DNA of 56,610 nt from Acinetobacter bouvetii (GTDB taxonomy: Bacteria; Pseudomonadota; Gammaproteobacteria; Pseudomonadales; Moraxellaceae). A program made the translations under genes and the position numbers. The notes beneath the pieces were generated by a model. The model was not told the DNA's origin. It worked only from the letters and a program-made list of their open reading frames with translations, and searched no databases. Below, one piece after another: positions 44,701 through 54,592 of this stretch; positions within the stretch are counted from its first letter, which is position 1; each line of letters begins with the position of its first letter. The stretch is from positions 1 through 56,610 of the forward strand of contig NZ_CADDTS010000028.1 of assembly GCF_902753875.1 (NCBI RefSeq). Reading direction: 5' to 3'.

Positions 44701-45921
44701 TTAGGGTTCTTTATTATCTATTATTTCAATCTTACTCGATTTTTCAGCATCTTGCAGATTTTTTGCTGTTCGATTTTTTATCTCAATATCCACATCTACT
44801 TCATCACTTTCAATTGAAACAAGACCTAATCCCGCATTCTGCACAACCACTGGAGACTGCCCATACATATGACTTTTTTCGTAACATTCACGTGCATGAC
44901 GCAACAGCACCACAATGATTGCTGCAACAGGCAAGGCAATTAACATACCTAAAAAACCTGCAAGTTGTGCACCTGCCAATACGGCAAAAACTACTGCAAC
45001 AGGTGATAAACCAATTTTATCCCCCAGCAAGAAAGGCTGCAGAATATATCCTTCCACTGCCTGCCCCACCATGAAAACCACTCCGACCAATGCCAGATGT
45101 GTCCAGTCCAGTCCAAACTGAAATAATGCAGCAATCACAGCGGCAATAATCCCAACAGCAAAACCTAAATAGGGAATAATACTGGCCAAACCCGCAATCA
45201 TGCCAATAATCAATCCCACTTCCAGTCCAATCAGCTGCAATCCTACCGCATAGACTACGCCCAGCAAAAACATCACCAAAAATTGACCTTTGACAAAAGC
45301 ACCTAACACGCTATGACATTCGCCTACAATATTTAAGGTCGTGTTTTCATAGGGACGCGGAATAAGACGACGCAGACTGTCCAGCATCCGATCCCAATCC
45401 AGCAGAAAATAGAATGCAATGATTGGGATTAATACAATTGTTCCACCAATCTGAATAAAATTAAGACCCGATTGTGCTACTTTTAAAACAACTGCCTGAA
45501 TACTGTCTACGCTATAGTTGGTCTGTATATAGTCCATAATGGCTGTAGACATCTGCTCTGTGTCTATCTCCATTGGAGCCAGATTAAAGGTGTGTGACAA
45601 CCAAGGTAAAAAAGTATAGTTAACCCAGTGTATCCCAGCAGGAATACTGGTTTTGGCATACATCAGCTGCTTCCAGACCAATGGAACCAGATACCACATG
45701 GCCAAGGTCAGAATCACACCAATACCAATAAAAACCAGACTGATTGATAACCAGCGCGGTAAACCTATCCTGGAAATTTTATCCACTAGTGGACTAAACA
45801 GGTAGGCTATTAAAAATGCCCCTATAAAAGGTAGTACTACCGGTTTAAGCAGATACAAAACCCAAAGGATTAATGCGAATGCAGCAACCATAAAAATACG
45901 ACGTAAGGTTCGGTCGGCCAT
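44701..45921 (-). CDS. AI-2E/PerM-family transporter
   Basis: A 406-aa polytopic membrane protein: two helices near residues 9-48, one at about 60-85, a large soluble loop (90-150), then further helices with FYFLLDWDRMLDSLRRLIPRP and the conserved YLGFAVGIIAAVIAAL. The family was named for autoinducer-2 export but many members act as other transporters (for example Na+/H+ exchange), so the substrate is open. The C-terminal 60 residues are charged and cytosolic. The gene heads a two-gene minus-strand operon with hda, divergent from purM. Confidence 0.87.
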   Translation of the reverse strand: MADRTLRRIFMVAAFALILWVLYLLKPVVLPFIGAFLIAYLFSPLVDKISRIGLPRWLSISLVFIGIGVILTLAMWYLVPLVWKQLMYAKTSIPAGIHWVNYTFLPWLSHTFNLAPMEIDTEQMSTAIMDYIQTNYSVDSIQAVVLKVAQSGLNFIQIGGTIVLIPIIAFYFLLDWDRMLDSLRRLIPRPYENTTLNIVGECHSVLGAFVKGQFLVMFLLGVVYAVGLQLIGLEVGLIIGMIAGLASIIPYLGFAVGIIAAVIAALFQFGLDWTHLALVGVVFMVGQAVEGYILQPFLLGDKIGLSPVAVVFAVLAGAQLAGFLGMLIALPVAAIIVVLLRHARECYEKSHMYGQSPVVVQNAGLGLVSIESDEVDVDIEIKNRTAKNLQDAEKSSKIEIIDNKEP

Positions 45922-46023
45922 AGAAACTCGCCTTTTTTCGGTTTATTTGTTCTAGACAGTAAAATATTTTAATAAAGATAGCATTTTAGCGGATAAATAA
46001 CATAAGAGTTTCGTATATTCGGG

Positions 46024-46029
46024 TATAAT
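46024..46029 (+). promoter_or_regulatory. Candidate -10 box for purM
   Basis: A perfect TATAAT lies 27 bases before the purM start. No good -35 hexamer is found 16-18 bases upstream (closest ATAAGA/CATAAG), so recognition may rely on an activator or on the extended G-rich context. A classic PurR operator is not evident. Confidence 0.4.
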
Positions 46030-46055
46030 CGCGGCGCGAATGCGGAGACTTCATT

Positions 46056-47123
46056 ATGAGCAACTCAACTTCCCCTAACACTGGTTTAAGCTATAAAGAT
46101 GCGGGTGTCGACATTGAAGCGGGCGACGCACTAGTCGATCGTATCAAATCTGTCGCAAAACGTACTTCTCGTCCTGAAGTAATGGGCGGACTAGGCGGCT
46201 TCGGCGCACTTTGTAAAATCCCTAAAGGTTATGAAGAACCTGTTCTCGTATCAGGCACGGACGGTGTTGGTACAAAATTACGTTTGGCACTCAATTTGAA
46301 CCGTCATGACACAATTGGTCAGGACTTGGTGGCAATGTGTGTCAACGATCTTCTTGTATGTGGTGCTGAACCATTATTCTTCCTCGATTACTATGCAACT
46401 GGTCACTTAAATGTAGACGTTGCTGCAAATGTAGTGACTGGAATTGGTCAAGGTTGTGAGCTTGCAGGCTGTGCACTCGTAGGTGGTGAAACTGCTGAAA
46501 TGCCGGGCATGTATGAAGGCGAAGACTACGATCTTGCAGGTTTCTGTGTAGGTGTTGTTGAGCAAAGTAAAATCATTGATGGTTCTAAAGTTAAAGCCGG
46601 TGACGTTTTAGTCGGTGTTGCATCTTCTGGCGCACACTCCAACGGTTATTCACTGCTCCGTAAGATTTTAGACGTGAAAAACGTAGACTTGACTCAAATT
46701 GTGGATGGTCGCCCACTTGCTGACACAGCAATGGAACCAACACGTATCTATGTCAAACCTATTCTTCAGTTATTGAAAGAAGTTGACGTTCACGCAATGG
46801 CTCATATTACTGGCGGCGGTTTACCAGGGAACCTTCCTCGCGTACTTCCAAACGGTGCTCAAGCGGTTGTGAATGAAGCTTCTTGGGAATGGCCTGAACT
46901 GTTCAAACTGCTTCAAAAAGAAGGTGGTGTTGAGCAATTCGAAATGTACCGCACATTTAACTGTGGTGTAGGTATGGTTCTTGTGGTTGATGCTGCTGAT
47001 GCTGACAAAACTGTTGAATTACTCAACAGCCTTGGCGAAAAAGCTTTCACTATGGGTCACATTGCAGACAATGCTGAATCCGTTGAAGGTGCTGACGAAA
47101 AGATTCGTGTCGTTTTCGCTTAA
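46056..47123 (+). CDS. purM: Phosphoribosylformylglycinamidine cyclo-ligase (AIR synthetase)
   Basis: A 355-aa enzyme turning FGAM and ATP into AIR, the step after PurL. Signs are the N-terminal [33 protein letters not shown] in the ATP/phosphate site, [11 protein letters not shown], and [16 protein letters not shown] near the C-terminal domain. Length is typical. purN begins 9 bases downstream, the usual purMN operon. It faces away from the permease-hda operon across a 134-base promoter region. Confidence 0.97.
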   Translation: MSNSTSPNTGLSYKDAGVDIEAGDALVDRIKSVAKRTSRPEVMGGLGGFGALCKIPKGYEEPVLVSGTDGVGTKLRLALNLNRHDTIGQDLVAMCVNDLLVCGAEPLFFLDYYATGHLNVDVAANVVTGIGQGCELAGCALVGGETAEMPGMYEGEDYDLAGFCVGVVEQSKIIDGSKVKAGDVLVGVASSGAHSNGYSLLRKILDVKNVDLTQIVDGRPLADTAMEPTRIYVKPILQLLKEVDVHAMAHITGGGLPGNLPRVLPNGAQAVVNEASWEWPELFKLLQKEGGVEQFEMYRTFNCGVGMVLVVDAADADKTVELLNSLGEKAFTMGHIADNAESVEGADEKIRVVFA

Positions 47124-47132
47124 GCCATTCGT

Positions 47133-47762
47133 ATGATTAAAATTGCTGTCCTTGTTTCAGGTAGTGGAAGTAACCTGCAAGCCCTGATTGATGCTCATCT
47201 TTCAGGGAATATTGTCGGGGTTATTTCCAACAAACCTGAAGCTTATGCATTGCAACGTGCTGAAAAAGCAGGTATTGCAACTGCAGTCATTGAACACAAA
47301 CAATATCCTAACCGTGAAGCCTTTGATGATGTCATGCATCAGCAATTGCTCGATTGGGATGTTGATTTGGTGGTACTTGCAGGCTTTATGCGTATCTTGA
47401 GTGCTAAGTTTGTCAAAGCATGGGAAGGGAAAATGCTCAACATTCACCCTTCTTTATTGCCATATTACAAAGGTATGCATACTCATCAGCGTGTTTTAAA
47501 CACCGGCGATGCTTTGCATGGCTGCACTGTTCATTATGTCACAGCAGAGTTAGATGCCGGTCAGGCTTTGGCTCAAGGCGTGCTGAAAGTCAATCAGCAT
47601 GACAATGCTTCCAGTCTTGCCAATCGTGTGCATGGACTTGAACATGTCATTTACCCGCAAGTGGTGGAATGGATTTGTACAGGTACCATTCAGCATACTG
47701 AGCAAGGTGTGTTCTACCGCGGACAAGCGATGACTGAACCGGTTCAGTTCTGCAAGTTTTAA
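47133..47762 (+). CDS. purN: Phosphoribosylglycinamide formyltransferase
   Basis: A 209-aa enzyme transferring formyl from 10-formyl-tetrahydrofolate to GAR. The phosphate loop is VSGSGSNLQALI; the catalytic Asn/His are in LNIHPSLLPYYKG; the downstream Asp is in VTAELDAGQALAQG. It is co-transcribed with purM. The terminator behind it also contains the last codons of the opposing gene. Confidence 0.96.
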   Translation: MIKIAVLVSGSGSNLQALIDAHLSGNIVGVISNKPEAYALQRAEKAGIATAVIEHKQYPNREAFDDVMHQQLLDWDVDLVVLAGFMRILSAKFVKAWEGKMLNIHPSLLPYYKGMHTHQRVLNTGDALHGCTVHYVTAELDAGQALAQGVLKVNQHDNASSLANRVHGLEHVIYPQVVEWICTGTIQHTEQGVFYRGQAMTEPVQFCKF

Positions 47763-47777
47763 CAGATTTTAAGCTAT

Positions 47778-47806
47778 AAAAAACGCTTCTACGGAGGCGT
47801 TTTTTT
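47778..47806. terminator. Terminator of purN overlapping the end of the convergent gene
   Basis: A stem AAAAAACGCTTC / GAGGCGTTTTTT with TACG loop begins 16 bases after the purN stop. On the other strand its bases encode the last residues (KKTPP) and the TAG stop of the kinase-like gene, so the hairpin lies inside that reading frame. Confidence 0.8.
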
Positions 47807-48358
47807 ATACTCATTTTTCAGTTTATGATTCATTATATTTTGGATTTTATTTACGACTATTTTCGTATCTTCATTCGTTAAAATTCTGCTACATGATAAA
47901 TTCAAATATTGAATCAACCTTTTTCTAATTTTAAATTCTTCTTTTTCTTTATTAGTGATGAGATAGGAACGCTGCAATTGCCTTTCGACAATTAAATTTA
48001 CACATGTTTCAAAATCAAACGATGGTAAGAGTAAAAAAGTCAGACTATCATTTTCTATCTGTTTCTTAATATGATGATAATTTGCAGAAATATCTTCTGG
48101 ATAGGTCATAAATCCCGATGAACAAACCATAATCATTAATTTATCAGGATTAAAATTCTTTTTTAGACTCAAATAAATTTCAAGGTTTCTTTTTGCATAA
48201 TTGATATAACCATTTCTATCAATATATTCAGAAATATCCCCCTCAATCTCCATAAAGACTTCATCTAAATCCATATAATCAATATAGATTTGTTTAGATA
48301 ACATTTTTGCAGTCGTTGTTTTACCTGCCCCACCCGGACCTATAAAATGGATAAGCAT
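47789..48358 (-). CDS. P-loop kinase related to shikimate kinase
   Basis: A 189-aa protein with Walker A GPGGAGKTTT (about 7-16), a DLDEVFMEIEGDISEYIDRNG segment like the D-x-D and substrate-entry region of shikimate kinase, and YAKRNLE where AroK has FRxxE. The GGG substrate motif of true shikimate kinase is missing; MVCSSGFMT stands in its place. It is therefore probably a small-molecule kinase of a different specificity, not AroK. Base composition is much more AT-rich than the neighbours, suggesting recent acquisition. The last codons lie inside the purN terminator. No partner gene is adjacent. Confidence 0.7.
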   Translation of the reverse strand: MLIHFIGPGGAGKTTTAKMLSKQIYIDYMDLDEVFMEIEGDISEYIDRNGYINYAKRNLEIYLSLKKNFNPDKLMIMVCSSGFMTYPEDISANYHHIKKQIENDSLTFLLLPSFDFETCVNLIVERQLQRSYLITNKEKEEFKIRKRLIQYLNLSCSRILTNEDTKIVVNKIQNIMNHKLKNEYKKTPP

Positions 48359-48491
48359 TCTATCTACTCCATGTTATTAAAAGGGTGAACAGCACAATCT
48401 CAGACTATACATTGCAGATCGTTATTTTTCGAAAAACAACTCAGCTCTCTATAGCAAAAAACTGAATTGTTTTTGCGATGACTTTGTATAT

Positions 48492-49286
48492 TTACTTTTG
48501 TATCAATTGTTTAATCAATCCCACTGTCTCCACCGGTTTTTCAAGTGGAAACATATGACTTCCCGGAACAACCGTATAAGGAATGCCAAACTTTTTCTTC
48601 GCCATTTGCGGAAAACCTCGTCCAATAAACGGACCTTTTTCAGCAATCAGCAGTTGCACGGGAACTTGAGGTTTTCGCTGTGGCAGCCACCACAAGGATG
48701 GATTGGTTCTGAAAATATTCACTTCATCCATTTTAGCGATGGTCAGTTCTACCCCACCCCGAACTTTGTCTTCCATTAATGCATGATCGATATAGGCCTG
48801 AAAGCAGTCGGCATCAAAATGCTGATAAAAACCTTTGGGACGCAACAGTTCCGCAGCCTGTTCGCGACTTTCCCAATGATCACGGCGGCGTAACGATAAA
48901 GCGGCCGGTGACATGCTATCTACCGCTTTCAGCTTCAAGGTTTTAGCCACATGCAGCGCCAGTGAATCTTTACCCATAATTAAGGGTGGATCAATCATCA
49001 GGACCTGTTCAAACAGTTCAGGACGTTTTAATGCGGCCTGAAAAGTCAATACTGAACCCAAAGAATGTCCCAGACCAATCACTTTGCGTCCACCCGCTTG
49101 GCGCACAATACTGTCAATCACTTGCTGGGTGAGGCTAGCCCAATGATTATCAATTGGATAGCGTTTATCTGGCCCCAATAAAGGCACAGAAATCACGTCA
49201 TAGTCATCGCTGAGTAAATCAAACAGCTTTTGATAAACCTTTGAAGGCACGCCATTGGCGTGCGCAAAATGAATTAATGGTTTCAT
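48492..49286 (-). CDS. Alpha/beta-hydrolase-fold protein
   Basis: A 264-aa alpha/beta hydrolase. The N-terminal HFAHANGVPSKVYQKL gives the oxyanion region; the nucleophile elbow is GLGHSLGSV (Ser about 75); an Asp is expected in VPVQLLIAEKGPFIG and the His in VVPGSHMFPLEKP. It is probably an esterase or thioesterase; the substrate cannot be told. It overlaps the end of the upstream S49 peptidase gene by 4 bases (ATGA), so the two are co-translated. Confidence 0.82.
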   Translation of the reverse strand: MKPLIHFAHANGVPSKVYQKLFDLLSDDYDVISVPLLGPDKRYPIDNHWASLTQQVIDSIVRQAGGRKVIGLGHSLGSVLTFQAALKRPELFEQVLMIDPPLIMGKDSLALHVAKTLKLKAVDSMSPAALSLRRRDHWESREQAAELLRPKGFYQHFDADCFQAYIDHALMEDKVRGGVELTIAKMDEVNIFRTNPSLWWLPQRKPQVPVQLLIAEKGPFIGRGFPQMAKKKFGIPYTVVPGSHMFPLEKPVETVGLIKQLIQK

Positions 49287-50308
49287 TGTAACTTCGTGGT
49301 ATTTTCAGATTGAACTTGCTGGGTCAATGACGTTGCAAAACCCTGCCCCATGCTGCTGCCAATACGACCCAATACAGAATCGAAAGGATTGTATTCGATG
49401 GTATAGTTCACGGCTTTTTCGATTTTCAGTTCTCGTTTCAAGCTATTTAAACTACCAGTACGGTCAGCAATACCCAATTTCACCGCCTGTTCACCTGTCC
49501 AGAAAAGACCAGAGAAGATTGCCGGATCGTTGGATTTTAATTTTTTGCCACGACCTTGTTTAACGGCATTGATAAAGTGATCATGCACATTATCCAGCAC
49601 CCCTTGAACATGGGCTTTTTGTGCAGCATCTACAGGCTGAGTCATCGACAAAATTGCCTTGTTTTCACCTGAAGTCATAGTGCGGTCTTCTACACCAAGT
49701 TTTTGCATCAGGCCATTCACGCCATAATTCGGCATGATCACACCAATCGAACCAACTAAGCTTGATGGGTTTACAATGATTTCATCGGCAGCTGAAGCAA
49801 TATAATACGCACCTGAGGCACCAGTATCACCAATCACCGCATACAGTTTTTTATCCGCATGAGCTTTTTTCAGATATTGGATTTCTTGCCAGATTTCATC
49901 CGATTGAACCGGTGAACCTCCAGGCGAGTTAATATTTAAAACCACTGCCTTACTTTGTTTATTTTCAAAGGCTTTCTTTAAGGACTTAATGGTGTCATTA
50001 CTATTGACGCTTTGTTTGTCCGCAGCAATCGTACCAATGATATCGACCACAGCGATATGCGAACTGGTCGTTGCCGTTGGATCGGTAGATGATGTGCTAC
50101 AGCTTTTTGCCATTGCCACTAAAATAAACAGGATATAAGCAAAAGTCAGAAATTTAAAAAAGATTCCCCAACGACGCGCACGACGCTGTTCTTCTACGGA
50201 AGCTAAAACGGCTTTTTCTAAAATATGCCATTCTTTGCCAGTTATATTTTGTGAATTCTGTTGTGTATTTTGAATTTCATTTTCTGGTTTTGGTGGCCAA
50301 TCGGACAT
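49283..50308 (-). CDS. S49-family signal peptide peptidase (SppA-like, short form)
   Basis: A 341-aa inner-membrane serine peptidase starting at the ATG of MSDWPPKPE; a TTG 15 bases upstream is in frame. It has a cytosolic N-terminus, a membrane helix (about 50-68), then a periplasmic protease domain. GDTGASGAYYIASAADEI holds the nucleophile (about Ser165) and TSGENKAIL the general-base lysine (about Lys217). The INSPGGSP motif forms the oxyanion region. The family degrades leftover signal peptides. Length matches the short, single-domain SppA type rather than the 67-kDa form. Confidence 0.87.
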   Translation of the reverse strand: MSDWPPKPENEIQNTQQNSQNITGKEWHILEKAVLASVEEQRRARRWGIFFKFLTFAYILFILVAMAKSCSTSSTDPTATTSSHIAVVDIIGTIAADKQSVNSNDTIKSLKKAFENKQSKAVVLNINSPGGSPVQSDEIWQEIQYLKKAHADKKLYAVIGDTGASGAYYIASAADEIIVNPSSLVGSIGVIMPNYGVNGLMQKLGVEDRTMTSGENKAILSMTQPVDAAQKAHVQGVLDNVHDHFINAVKQGRGKKLKSNDPAIFSGLFWTGEQAVKLGIADRTGSLNSLKRELKIEKAVNYTIEYNPFDSVLGRIGSSMGQGFATSLTQQVQSENTTKLQ

Positions 50309-50437
50309 GGAAAAATAATCCAATGATGAGTTAAATTGGGTTCATTATATACACTGAATGATACAAATCTGTCTAAACAATCTGTTTTCGCCTATAATAT
50401 TTTTCTTTTTGACTGTTTTTTACATTGACGGTAGGCA

Positions 50438-51400
50438 ATGACTGACACTACTCCAACAAATACGACATATCGATTACTGCAATTTGTAAGTCGACAACCT
50501 ATTCAAATTTCAAGATTTATTGCCAGAGGATTAGCAGGTCTGGTCAATTTATTCAGAATATCAAAAACGTCAGCAACGATTCGTCTTAACCTTCAAATTG
50601 CATTAGCAGAATTAACTTCAGAACAGCATGAACAAATTATTCAACACGCTATTCGCAATGAACTGACCTCATATTTCGAATTTTTTAGCATTTGGGGTGC
50701 CAGCAATAAAAAAAATATTGACCGTATTCATTCAATCACTGGCAAAGAATTACTTCAAGATGCTCTGAAAGCTCCAGAAGGCTTGGTGTTAATTGTTCCG
50801 CATTTCGGCACATGGGAAATCATGAATGCTTATATCGCCCAATTTACCCAAATGACCATCCTGTATAAGCCTGTCAAAAATGAATCAGCCAATCAATTTG
50901 TACGTGCAGCGCGTAGCCGAGAACAAGCCCATCTGGTACCGACCGACGAGTCTGGTGTGCGACAAATTTTTAAAGCATTAAAACAAGGTGGCACCACGGT
51001 CATTTTGCCAGATCATACACCCAATGTCGGGGGAGAAATGATTCCGTATTTTGGGGTTCCTTTGGCCACCAGCAACTTAAGTGCCAAGCTGATTCAAAAG
51101 ACCAAAGCCAAAGCCTTATTTTTATACGCAATACGCAATGAAGATCATGGTTTTGATATGCACATTGAAGCTATAGACGAACGTATTTACCAAGGCAATG
51201 CCAATGATGGTACAGCGGTGATTTTAGAGACCATTGAAGATCTGATCCGTCGGCATCCAGAACATTATCACTGGAGTTATAAGCGTTTTAAAGCCAATCC
51301 GGATTTAAATGATCTTTATAATTTAAACACCAAAGAAGCCTTAAAACGAGTTGCTGAAGTCCGTGCCAAAGCAAGCCATTCTGAGACTGAAATAGTTTAG
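50438..51400 (+). CDS. LpxL/HtrB-family lipid A acyltransferase
   Basis: A 320-aa membrane-bound acyltransferase. A short hydrophobic anchor (about 25-42) precedes the catalytic motif PHFGTWE (His122, Glu127) of the H-x4-[DE] type. Further signs are VRAARSREQAHLVPTDESGVRQ, a PDHTPNVGGEMIPYFGVPL segment and HYHWSYKRFK near the end. It adds a secondary acyl chain to lipid A, or a related lipid, at the inner membrane. Which LpxL/LpxM activity it has cannot be read from sequence. Its stop overlaps the stop of comEC on the other strand. Confidence 0.85.
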   Translation: MTDTTPTNTTYRLLQFVSRQPIQISRFIARGLAGLVNLFRISKTSATIRLNLQIALAELTSEQHEQIIQHAIRNELTSYFEFFSIWGASNKKNIDRIHSITGKELLQDALKAPEGLVLIVPHFGTWEIMNAYIAQFTQMTILYKPVKNESANQFVRAARSREQAHLVPTDESGVRQIFKALKQGGTTVILPDHTPNVGGEMIPYFGVPLATSNLSAKLIQKTKAKALFLYAIRNEDHGFDMHIEAIDERIYQGNANDGTAVILETIEDLIRRHPEHYHWSYKRFKANPDLNDLYNLNTKEALKRVAEVRAKASHSETEIV

Positions 51401-53823
51401 TGCTTTAACCACTGTCTCGCATCACGTTGAACTTCGACGGATATCTGATGCTGCTTTTGGATAAAACGAATACTGCCCTGTTCGACCGTCGTCAGCAGCG
51501 GGATATTTAAATCCTTTAAACGTGACTGCAGCATTGTACTTGGATGTCCATATCGGTTATGAAAGCCTGCCGATGCAACTGCCAATTTCGGATGTAACTT
51601 TTTTAAAAAATAATACGCTGAACTATGCCGACTACCATGATGCCCCAGAACAAGAACATCCACTTTTAATTCAGGATAATCCTGCAAGATTTGATATTCA
51701 GTTTGCCAGCCTGCGTCTCCCATAAGCAAAAAATTTTGATAAGGCTGCGCATGCTTCAGTTGCAGATAAACCACACAGGACATTTCATTTTTCTCGGCGG
51801 GCGCATACACCAGATTTTCCGCCTTAGGGGATAGCACCGTCATTTTAACGCGATCACTCCATTGCCAGTTTAGCCCTTGCTGACAGTAATCAAACTGGCT
51901 GGAATCGGCAGTTTGAATTTTCTCATTGGAATAGACATGCTTGATGGGTAAATCCTGCCTGATCGATTCATATCCACCTTTATGATCCTGATCTAAATGG
52001 GTCAAAATCAGCTGATCCAGCTGGTTGACACCTTGCACCGATAAAAAAGGTAAAATGATTTGCTTACCAACACTAAACCGACTTTCATCATAGTTACCGC
52101 CCATGTCGATCATTAGTGTTTGGTCTTGGTCGCGTATAAAAATTGCCTGCCCCTGCCCGACATCCAGTACTGTGAGTTCAAACTCATTTTTACTGGCATC
52201 CAGAGTCATTAAAGGCATAAAACACAAGACTGACCAGACCTTAGGGACTACGCCACGCGGTAAAAACAGAATGATGAGTCCCAGAGTCAAACTCAGCCAG
52301 ACCCAAATATTCATGGCAATCGGCTGTAAAGCAGGTTTAAATAGCCAATCTAAAAGTTGCAGTAACAGCAATAGGCCTGAAAGGCACAGATCATTGAGTT
52401 GAAAAACCACACTGCCCAAAGGCGCAAAAATTCCATAGCACAATGCCGCAATGATATCCAAAGGCACAATGATCAGACCAATCCACGGAATGGCAAACAA
52501 ATTACTGAATGGTGTGATCCAGGCAATCTGTTTAAAGAAAATCAGCATCAAGGGAAAGAGCGCCAGAAATATTTTCCATTGTGATTCGATCAAAATTTTC
52601 AGTTGTGTTTTGAGCATTTGAGTTCGGGTTTGAATGGCTTGCTCCGAACTTTGCTGTTGTACGGTTTGATAAATCCGCAGCAGCACAAAACATGCGCCAT
52701 AGGACAACCAGAACGCCGCCGATAAAATACTAAACGGATCAAAAATCAATAAAATGGATGCACTGAACAGCAAAATACTTAAAGGCTGAATCTTCTGTTT
52801 GAGTAGCACCAAGCTACTAATCAATACACTGCTCAGCAAGGTTCTTAAGGCGGGAATCTCAAAACCGACAAATGCACAATACAAGGCGACACAACTACAA
52901 AAAGGTAATATCAGTACATATTGTTTTGGCCATTTTAAATAGAGCTCTGGTCGATAACGGCAAATCAGCTGATGTAATCCCCAGCAGACCAGTACGGCAA
53001 AAATCAGTACGTGCGGTCCGGAAATGGCCAGTAAATGACTCATGCCAAAGCGCTGAAATAACTGTTCGATATCTGTGCTAAGTAAGCTTTTATCACCAGT
53101 CAACAAGGCCAGAAGCAAACCTTTATGCTTTAAAGGTGCATGATGAATAAAATCTCTCAGTGCCAAACGCTGTTGTTCTATGTAGAGCTGAATCTGATTC
53201 AGTACCGAATGTTGCTGTCTGACATAACGTCCATAACCTAAGGCATAAACTTGTTGTTCAGACAGTTTTTGCATGGAAGAAATTTGAAAATCTGCCATGA
53301 TATTTTGCTGGATATACCATTGTTCAATATCAAAAACGCCCTCTGTTGCATAACTATGCGCTGGTAAAAGTTTTCCGTACAGCCGGTAATAATGTCCTAA
53401 CTCCAGATGATCTTGTTGATTGGAATCAACTTCATTTCTTAATAAAGCCTGCCATTGCACCTCGTCTGCTTGCTGATTCAAAACCTGAATATTTTGTTTG
53501 ATCGAATGCTCGGACAATTGATTCAGGTTTTTGACATAGGCAATCACTTCAACCTGTGCCATCTGCTGTTCACGCAACTGCAACCGTTCATGCAGTTGCT
53601 GATTCGCGTAGTGATGCCCCAGCGTTATTCCCAGACTGAATGCAAGACATAGCTGCACACATTTGAAATAGCCAGAAAGACGGTGTTTTAAAACCATCTT
53701 TTTAAAAAACAGCGACAGGGTAAAAAGACAAAGCAGAGGAATCAGTAATGACTGCAAGATCGGGAAAGTTTTTCCCATTGTCGCAATACCAATTATCCAG
53801 CCCAAACAGAGCAATTGAATCAT
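51397..53823 (-). CDS. comEC: DNA internalisation competence channel ComEC/Rec2
   Basis: About 808 aa from the ATG at 53823; an in-frame TTG 30 bases upstream sits beside a likely terminator. The N-terminal helices and OB-like domain are followed by the Competence domain (about 235-510, LLALLTGDKSLLS, GMSHLLAISGPHVLIF) and a C-terminal metallo-beta-lactamase domain (ELTVLDVGQGQAIFIRDQ, LTHLDQDHKGG, LGHHGSRHSS). It forms the inner-membrane pore for single-stranded DNA uptake; natural competence is common in the genus. Gene appears intact. Confidence 0.92.
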   Translation of the reverse strand: MIQLLCLGWIIGIATMGKTFPILQSLLIPLLCLFTLSLFFKKMVLKHRLSGYFKCVQLCLAFSLGITLGHHYANQQLHERLQLREQQMAQVEVIAYVKNLNQLSEHSIKQNIQVLNQQADEVQWQALLRNEVDSNQQDHLELGHYYRLYGKLLPAHSYATEGVFDIEQWYIQQNIMADFQISSMQKLSEQQVYALGYGRYVRQQHSVLNQIQLYIEQQRLALRDFIHHAPLKHKGLLLALLTGDKSLLSTDIEQLFQRFGMSHLLAISGPHVLIFAVLVCWGLHQLICRYRPELYLKWPKQYVLILPFCSCVALYCAFVGFEIPALRTLLSSVLISSLVLLKQKIQPLSILLFSASILLIFDPFSILSAAFWLSYGACFVLLRIYQTVQQQSSEQAIQTRTQMLKTQLKILIESQWKIFLALFPLMLIFFKQIAWITPFSNLFAIPWIGLIIVPLDIIAALCYGIFAPLGSVVFQLNDLCLSGLLLLLQLLDWLFKPALQPIAMNIWVWLSLTLGLIILFLPRGVVPKVWSVLCFMPLMTLDASKNEFELTVLDVGQGQAIFIRDQDQTLMIDMGGNYDESRFSVGKQIILPFLSVQGVNQLDQLILTHLDQDHKGGYESIRQDLPIKHVYSNEKIQTADSSQFDYCQQGLNWQWSDRVKMTVLSPKAENLVYAPAEKNEMSCVVYLQLKHAQPYQNFLLMGDAGWQTEYQILQDYPELKVDVLVLGHHGSRHSSAYYFLKKLHPKLAVASAGFHNRYGHPSTMLQSRLKDLNIPLLTTVEQGSIRFIQKQHQISVEVQRDARQWLKH

Positions 53824-53855
53824 TATTTTTATCAGTTTTTTTATTTTGGGCAATA

Positions 53856-53880
53856 TTAAAGCCCACCATGGTGAGCTTCA
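53856..53880 (-). terminator. Possible terminator of lolD
   Basis: An imperfect palindrome around CACCATGGTG with AAGC / GCTT ends, followed by TTTAATATT on the minus strand. It lies between the lolD stop (53909) and the comEC start. Confidence 0.5.
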
Positions 53881-53908
53881 ATATTTTTTTCTATTTACCG
53901 ATCAGTGT

Positions 53909-54592
53909 CTAATCATTGATCCAGACACCATCTTGCATATGCAAAATAGAATCGCCAGTTTGAGCCAGCTGTTCGTCATGGGTCACAATCAACATCGCCA
54001 TATTGAACTCGCTACGCAACTCACTCAGCAATTCAAAAATTTTCACTGCTGTTTTACGGTCCAAGTTACCCGTCGGTTCATCAGCCAGCATCAGTTCAGG
54101 CTTGGCCACCAAAGCACGTGCCAAAGCGACACGCTGACGCTCACCACCCGATAACTCGCCGGGCTTATGGGTCATGCGGTGCGACAATCCGACACGATTT
54201 AACAAATATTCAGCCTGTTCTTTAGACTGCTTATAGTTGGTTCCGGCACGAAGCATCAGCGGCATGGCGACATTTTCCAACGCCGTAAACTCAGGCAAAA
54301 GATGATGGAACTGATAGACAAAACCCAAATGCTGATTACGCAAATAACCACGCTCAGCTTCGCCCAAAGTATCAAAGCGTTTGCCGTTTAAAAAGACCTC
54401 TCCTGCCGTTGGGCAGTCCAAACCACCCAAAACATGCAACAAGGTACTTTTACCGGAACCACTAGAACCGACAATTGAAACAAACTCACCTGCTTTGACT
54501 TGTAGCGACAAGTTTTTAATCACTTCGACCGTGGTCTTCCCATCAGTAAAACTTTTCGAGATATTTTTCGCTTCGAGGACAATATTACTCAT
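53909..54592 (-). CDS. lolD: Lipoprotein-releasing ABC transporter ATPase LolD
   Basis: About 227 aa from the ATG at 54592 (MSNIVLEAKNISKSF); a GTG 36 bases upstream lies inside the permease gene. Walker A is GSSGSGKSTLL, the ABC signature LSGGERQRVALARAL, Walker B LMLADEPTGNLD, with the H-loop in VTHDEQLA. It powers extraction of outer-membrane lipoproteins from the inner membrane towards LolA. It overlaps the permease gene by 8 bases, so both are co-translated. Confidence 0.95.
   Translation of the reverse strand: MSNIVLEAKNISKSFTDGKTTVEVIKNLSLQVKAGEFVSIVGSSGSGKSTLLHVLGGLDCPTAGEVFLNGKRFDTLGEAERGYLRNQHLGFVYQFHHLLPEFTALENVAMPLMLRAGTNYKQSKEQAEYLLNRVGLSHRMTHKPGELSGGERQRVALARALVAKPELMLADEPTGNLDRKTAVKIFELLSELRSEFNMAMLIVTHDEQLAQTGDSILHMQDGVWIND

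Noticed and set aside
46001..46029. A classical PurR operator ahead of purM
   Set aside because: No 16-bp palindrome of the ACGCAAACG-type core was found; only a -10 box is visible.
47789..48358. Housekeeping shikimate kinase aroK
   Set aside because: The GGG substrate motif is missing, the gene stands alone without aroB, and composition is unlike the core genes.
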